Origin: Thermoleophilaceae bacterium | GTDB lineage: Bacteria > Actinomycetota > Thermoleophilia > Solirubrobacterales > Thermoleophilaceae | Assembly: GCA_013695885.1 (NCBI GenBank) | Contig: JACCZP010000345.1 | Span: 1 to 8,549 of the forward strand | Direction: 5' to 3' | Length of the DNA stretch: 8,549 bases | Shown here: positions 5,432 to 8,549 of the stretch, piece after piece | Layout: every line of letters begins with the position of its first letter | How positions within the stretch are numbered: the first letter of the stretch is position 1 | Program-made: the position numbers and the translations under genes | The notes under the pieces: generated by a model | Database searches by the model: none | The model's input: the letters and a program-made list of their open reading frames with translations, nothing else | What the model was told of the DNA's origin: nothing

Positions 5432-7567
5432 GTGAGCCGGGAAGCCACCGAACGGATCGACGCGCTCGAGCGCCAGGTCGGCGCGCTCACGGCCCGGGTG
5501 GCGGAGCTCGAGGGCCGTACCGTCGACGCCGCCGCGGCGGCCACGAGCTCGAGGCCCGCGGCTTCCGCGCCGACGGGGCCGGCGCCCCCTCCGCCGCCCT
5601 TCACCGGGTTCCCGCCGCCAATCGCCGGGCCGCCGGCGCCGCCCCGACCCGCGGTCAACCTCGAGGACCTGCTCGGTGCGCGGGTGCTCGCGTGGGCCGG
5701 GGGCGCGGCCGTGCTGCTCGGGGTCGCGTTCTTCGTGGCCGTCGCCATCGGCCGGGGCTGGATCGACGAGCCCACGCGCATCCTGCTCGCGTTCGTCGGC
5801 TCGGTCGCGCTTCTCGGCACCGGCGTGTGGCTGCACGATCGCCACGGCCAGACCCAGGCGTCGCTGGCTCTCGTGGGGACGGCCGTCGCCTCGCTGTTCA
5901 TGACGCTCACCGCGGCGGTCCAGCTGTACGAGCTCGTCCCCGCCGGACCCGCCCTCCTCCTGGCCCTGGCCGCCGGAGCGACCGCCACGGCGGTGGCCGT
6001 GCACCTCGACTCGCGCGCCATCGCGGGCCTCGGCATCGTCGGATCGCTCCTCGCCCCCGTGCTCGTCGACGCGGGCACGTCGAACGGCTCCCTCGCCTTC
6101 ATGGCCGTGGCCCTCTGCGCCTCGGTGGGCGTCCTTCTCTGGCGCCGCTGGGACTGGCTGGCGGTCGCGACCTTCGTGGTCAGCGTCCCGCAGGTGGCGG
6201 CCTGGTCGGTCGAGACCGACTCCGCCACCGCGCTCGTCCTGGTCCTCGCGGCCTACGGCGGGCTCAACCTCGTGGCCGCGATCGGTTACGAGGTCCGGGT
6301 CCCGGGCACGGCGCTGCGACCCTCGGCGGCGCTCCTCGTTCTCGCCAACGCGCTCGCCGTCACATGGGTCGGCTACTTCGAGCTGGTCGAGCTGGCCGGG
6401 ACCGCGAGCGCGGGCGATGCCCTCATCGCCGCCCTGGCCGTGGCGCACTTCGCCCTCGGCGTGGCGGCCGTACGGTCGCGGCGGATCGCGCGTGCGATGG
6501 GCGTGATCCTCGTGGCCGCTGGAGTGGCGCTCGGCGATCTCGCGTTCGGGCTCGCGGCCAGCGGGCCCGGCCTGGCCGCCGGCTGGGCCCTGGCCGCCGT
6601 CGTCCTCGCCTGGTTCGCGGGACGCCAGGTGCAGGATCGACGCCTTCTCGTCGCGGGCGTCATCGCTCACATCACGCTCCCGGCGTTGCACGTGATGTTC
6701 CTGGACGCTCCTCTCGGCGACGTCGTCCGCGGATTCCACGACCAGCCCGGATCGGTGATCGCCCTGCTGGCCCTCGGCCTCGCCGCCCTGGGTTGCGCCC
6801 GTCTCCTCGGCGACGCGGAGACGACCCTCGCCCGCGGCCTCGACTCCGTGGCCGCGCTGTCGCTCGCCTACCTCACGGCAGCCGGCCTGGACGGCGCCGG
6901 GCTCGTGACCGCATGGGCGATCGAGGGCGCGCTCTGTGCCGTGGTCGCTCGACGTACCGGCAACGCCGTGGCGCGCGTGGCCGGGCCCGGGCTCCTCGCG
7001 GTGGCCGCGCTCCACGCGCTGGCGGTCGAAGCTCCCGCCGACTCCCTGGCCGACGGAGCACCGGACCTGCTCGCCGCCACCGTCGCCCTCCTCGCCCTCG
7101 CTGGGTGCTCCGCCACCGCCGCGCTCGTGGTTCACGGGCGCGAGCGGCGCGCGCTCGAGTCCGCCGCCGCCGTCACGCTGGTCTACCTCGGCTCGGTGGC
7201 GATCGTCAGCGCCTTCGAGCCGGGCGGCCCGACGCTCGGGCTCGGCGCCCTCGACGGGCGCCAGCAGGGTCAGGTCCTGCTGTCGGGCTTCTGGAGCCTC
7301 ACCGGACTGGCTGCGCTCACGGTCGGCCTCCTGCGCGACGTGCCGAGGCTTCGGTTCGGGGGCCTCGCACTGCTCGTGCTCGCCCTGCTCAAGGTCTTCG
7401 TCTACGACCTCCAGAGCCTCGACTCGATCTATCGCGTGCTCTCCTTCGTGGCCATCGGCCTCCTGCTGCTGGCCGGGGCGTTCGCCTATCAGCGTCTGCG
7501 CCCGGACGGCGGGGGCGAACGGTTGGCCGGCACGGACGCGGCAGCGACGTACGGTCCACCGCGATAA
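5432..7567 (+). CDS. DUF2339 multi-pass integral membrane protein
   Basis: This 711-residue protein has three parts. The N-terminus is cytoplasmic-looking: a heptad-like coiled coil (about 6-28, RIDALERQVGAL onward) followed by an Ala/Pro-rich linker (about 31-74, including PPPPP). After the entry motif VNLEDLLGARVLAWAGG comes a long array of hydrophobic segments to about residue 689, which by eye suggests roughly twenty membrane helices with very short loops. The last ones carry the family-typical sequence KVFVYDLQSLDSIYRVLSF (about 654-672). The tail is short and polar. This is the layout of DUF2339 membrane proteins, whose biochemical role is unknown; the coiled coil and Pro-rich region suggest an anchored or self-associating N-terminus. 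It is divergent from the MBL-fold gene. Its TAA lies inside the inverted repeat before the HTH gene, so transcription may run into that module. The family call is confident; function is not assigned. Confidence 0.9.
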   Translation: MSREATERIDALERQVGALTARVAELEGRTVDAAAAATSSRPAASAPTGPAPPPPPFTGFPPPIAGPPAPPRPAVNLEDLLGARVLAWAGGAAVLLGVAFFVAVAIGRGWIDEPTRILLAFVGSVALLGTGVWLHDRHGQTQASLALVGTAVASLFMTLTAAVQLYELVPAGPALLLALAAGATATAVAVHLDSRAIAGLGIVGSLLAPVLVDAGTSNGSLAFMAVALCASVGVLLWRRWDWLAVATFVVSVPQVAAWSVETDSATALVLVLAAYGGLNLVAAIGYEVRVPGTALRPSAALLVLANALAVTWVGYFELVELAGTASAGDALIAALAVAHFALGVAAVRSRRIARAMGVILVAAGVALGDLAFGLAASGPGLAAGWALAAVVLAWFAGRQVQDRRLLVAGVIAHITLPALHVMFLDAPLGDVVRGFHDQPGSVIALLALGLAALGCARLLGDAETTLARGLDSVAALSLAYLTAAGLDGAGLVTAWAIEGALCAVVARRTGNAVARVAGPGLLAVAALHALAVEAPADSLADGAPDLLAATVALLALAGCSATAALVVHGRERRALESAAAVTLVYLGSVAIVSAFEPGGPTLGLGALDGRQQGQVLLSGFWSLTGLAALTVGLLRDVPRLRFGGLALLVLALLKVFVYDLQSLDSIYRVLSFVAIGLLLLAGAFAYQRLRPDGGGERLAGTDAAATYGPPR

Positions 7568-7579
7568 GCTTGAGCTTAT
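7564..7579. promoter_or_regulatory. Perfect inverted repeat, likely operator/promoter of the HTH-nucleotidyltransferase module
   Basis: ATAAGCT (7564-7570) and AGCTTAT (7573-7579) are exact reverse complements separated by TG. The element is strikingly AT-rich for this DNA. It covers the DUF2339 stop codon (7565-7567), a TAnnnT -10-like hexamer (TAAGCT, 7565-7570) and the first two bases of the HTH start codon (ATG at 7578). Seven bases lie between the hexamer and the ATG and there is no Shine-Dalgarno, which fits leaderless transcription. A dyad of this size over a promoter is the usual site for an XRE repressor dimer, so autorepression is inferred. No clear -35 box is seen. Confidence 0.65.
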
Positions 7580-7919
7580 GAGCAGCGCGGCCCACTCGCT
7601 GCGCGCTGCGCGCTCCCGCTCGGGGCTGACCCAGGCCGAGCTGGCGCGTCGCCTGGGCACGAGCCAGGCGGCGGTGGCTCAGCTCGAACGAGCGGGCTCG
7701 AACCCGACGGTCCGGACGCTCGAGCGCGCGCTTCGGGCCGCCGGCCACCGCCTCGACCTCTGCGCTCGGCCCCTCCCCACCGGGAGCGTGGACGAGAGCC
7801 TGCTCGCCGGCCGGCTCGCGATGACCCCGGGCGAGCGTGTACGCACGTTCGAGGCCGCGTACGCGGGTGCCCGGCAGATCGCGCGCGCGGGAGCGCGGGC
7901 TCGTGGAGAGCTGGCCTGA
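7578..7919 (+). CDS. XRE-family helix-turn-helix regulator, probable antitoxin or autorepressor
   Basis: This is a 113-residue protein. Residues 6-58 form a Cro/C1-type HTH domain: LRAARSRSGLTQAELARRLG leads into the recognition helix region SQAAVAQLERAG, then NPTVRTLERALRAAGHRL. The remaining part (about 68-113) is polar and helical, with MTPGERVRTFEAAYAGAR, and may contact the partner protein. The start is the ATG at 7578. It has no Shine-Dalgarno but lies in the dyad at 7564-7579, and upstream codons in this frame run back into the DUF2339 gene. The 3' end overlaps the nucleotidyltransferase gene by 17 bases, so the two are co-translated. The likely role is binding the upstream dyad to repress its own operon, and possibly restraining the nucleotidyltransferase. 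HTH identity is clear; the antitoxin role is inferred from gene order only. Confidence 0.9.
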   Translation: MSSAAHSLRAARSRSGLTQAELARRLGTSQAAVAQLERAGSNPTVRTLERALRAAGHRLDLCARPLPTGSVDESLLAGRLAMTPGERVRTFEAAYAGARQIARAGARARGELA

Positions 7920-8397
7920 GTTCAATCCCCTCCGCCTGCTGGAGCGCCTCGTGGCCTCCGGCGCGGACTTCGTGGTCGTGGGAGGGTTCGCGGCGGTGGC
8001 GCACGGCTCGACGCGCCTGACCAACGACCTCGACATCTCGTACTCGACGGAGGCGGCCAACCTCGAAGCCCTCGGACGGGCGCTGGTCGATCTCCGCGGC
8101 CGGCTGCGGGGAGTGCCCGACGACGTCCCGTTCGTCCCGGACGGCCGCACGCTCCGCCGCACTCGTGTGCTCACCCTCGACACCGACGAGGGGCCCCTCG
8201 ACCTCCTCGTCGAGCCGGCCGGCGCCCCCGACTACTCCGCGCTCCGACGCCGCGCCGAGCGCCTCGACCTATCCGGCGTGGAGGTGCTCGTAGCCTCGAT
8301 CGAAGACCTAGTGGCCATGAAGCGCGCGGCGGGCCGGCCCAAGGACACGCTCGACCTGGAGGAGCTCGAGGCCATCGTCCGGCTAAGGGCAGGCTGA
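7903..8397 (+). CDS. Small nucleotidyltransferase-fold protein (AbiEii/MenT-like), possible toxin
   Basis: The product is 164 residues from the GTG at 7903. The nucleotidyltransferase signature is intact: VVVGGFAAVAHG (24-35) followed by the metal-binding pair D42-x-D44 in TNDLDIS, and a likely third carboxylate D100 in GPLDLLVEP. The C-terminal motif SIEDLVAMKRAAGRPKD (132-148, with K140 and D148) is typical of small nucleotidyltransferases related to the AbiEii/MenT group. Such enzymes transfer nucleotides to RNA (some to tRNA 3' ends) or other targets; the substrate here is unknown. The chosen GTG overlaps the HTH gene by 17 bases and has GGGAG about 9 bases upstream. An in-frame ATG at 7837 would add 22 Arg-rich residues that look like an out-of-frame reading of the HTH gene and is less likely. 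Toxicity is an inference from the HTH partner and operator; a metabolic or regulatory nucleotidyltransferase remains possible. Confidence 0.88.
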   Translation: MESWPEFNPLRLLERLVASGADFVVVGGFAAVAHGSTRLTNDLDISYSTEAANLEALGRALVDLRGRLRGVPDDVPFVPDGRTLRRTRVLTLDTDEGPLDLLVEPAGAPDYSALRRRAERLDLSGVEVLVASIEDLVAMKRAAGRPKDTLDLEELEAIVRLRAG

Positions 8398-8450
8398 CCG
8401 CTCGAGATTACGGTGTCGCGAACGCGCGCGGACAGCCGAGCTCGCCCCTC

Positions 8451-8456
8451 TACGGT
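8451..8456 (+). promoter_or_regulatory. Candidate -10 element before the lipoprotein gene
   Basis: TACGGT matches TAnnnT and has CGGACA (8429-8434), a four-of-six match to TTGACA, 16 bases upstream. The 80 bases between the nucleotidyltransferase stop and this gene show no terminator. This is a plausible but weak promoter. Confidence 0.3.
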
Positions 8457-8477
8457 GGGTCGGCGGTGCAGCGACGC

Positions 8478-8549
8478 ATGAAAGGCCCTCTCTCGACCCT
8501 GGCGGCCGCCGCGCTGGCGCTCGCGGCCGCGGCGTGCAGCGGCGATCCG
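8478..8549 (+). CDS. Probable lipoprotein, N-terminal fragment
   Basis: Only 24 codons are inside the window. They read MKGPLSTLAAAALALAAAAC followed by SGDP: a basic n-region, a hydrophobic Ala/Leu core and a cysteine at residue 20 in an AAAC lipobox-like setting. This is the pattern of a bacterial lipoprotein signal peptide cut by signal peptidase II. The mature protein would be membrane-anchored outside the cell; its function lies beyond the edge. A GTG at 8466 in the same frame adds four residues (one Gln and two Arg after the initiator), has a weak GGTGGG six bases upstream, and is a real alternative start. Transcription is in the same direction as the nucleotidyltransferase module. Confidence 0.55.
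   Translation, partial: MKGPLSTLAAAALALAAAACSGDP

Noticed and set aside
3031..7581. 1516-codon open frame on the plus strand
   Set aside because: It runs antisense to valS and the MBL-fold gene, then out of frame through DUF2339. Its translation is Arg/Gly/Pro/His-rich with no domain, as expected when GC-rich genes leave few stops in other frames.
5372..7660. 762-codon open frame on the minus strand
   Set aside because: It is antisense to DUF2339 and gives a hydrophilic Glu/Arg/Gly-rich low-complexity product. The plus frame has clear membrane helices, a strong ribosome binding site and the DUF2339 motifs.
7837..7902. ATG at 7837 as an upstream start for the nucleotidyltransferase
   Set aside because: The added residues are an Arg-rich out-of-frame reading of the HTH gene with no link to the fold. 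The GTG at 7903 has a GGGAG at good spacing and gives the normal short N-terminus.
7578..8397. Recent horizontal acquisition of the HTH-nucleotidyltransferase pair
   Set aside because: Codon use is as GC-rich as in the neighbours and no insertion sequence, direct repeat or tRNA attachment site was seen. Only the 16-base operator is AT-rich, which function explains.

Overview
The window reads as chromosomal DNA of a very high-GC bacterium. Almost every third codon position is G or C, GTG starts are frequent, and several genes look leaderless. This fits an actinobacterium, and the flavour of the proteins (membrane double-zinc-ribbon protein, valS-folC pair, DUF2339 protein) suggests the class Thermoleophilia. 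That placement is an inference, not a demonstrated one.

The left two thirds (about 5364 down to 1) is transcribed on the minus strand. In order of transcription it holds a metallo-beta-lactamase-fold hydrolase (5364-4681), valyl-tRNA synthetase valS (4599-1966), folylpolyglutamate/dihydrofolate synthase folC (1973-729, overlapping valS by 8 bases), a 39-residue single-pass membrane peptide (732-613, whose GTG overlaps the folC TGA by 4 bases), and a two-helix membrane protein with two zinc ribbons (551 to beyond the left edge). valS, folC and the small peptide are so tightly overlapped that they almost certainly share one mRNA. A perfect 12-bp hairpin sits at the extreme left edge.

The right third is transcribed on the plus strand, divergently from the hydrolase across a 67-base gap. 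It starts with a large multi-pass DUF2339 membrane protein (5432-7567). This is followed, with only a 10-base gap, by a two-gene module: a small XRE-type helix-turn-helix protein (7578-7919) and a small nucleotidyltransferase-fold protein (7903-8397). A perfect 7-bp inverted repeat (ATAAGCT-TG-AGCTTAT, 7564-7579) covers the DUF2339 stop codon, a -10-like hexamer and the first two bases of the HTH start codon. It is a strong candidate for the self-operator of the module. The window ends in the first 24 codons of a probable lipoprotein.

The part most worth attention is the HTH-nucleotidyltransferase pair with its built-in operator, which has the layout of an autoregulated toxin-antitoxin-like or nucleotide-transfer module. 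Second is the translationally coupled 39-residue membrane peptide after folC. The rest is ordinary housekeeping DNA. No tRNA, rRNA, CRISPR array, insertion sequence or riboswitch was recognised.
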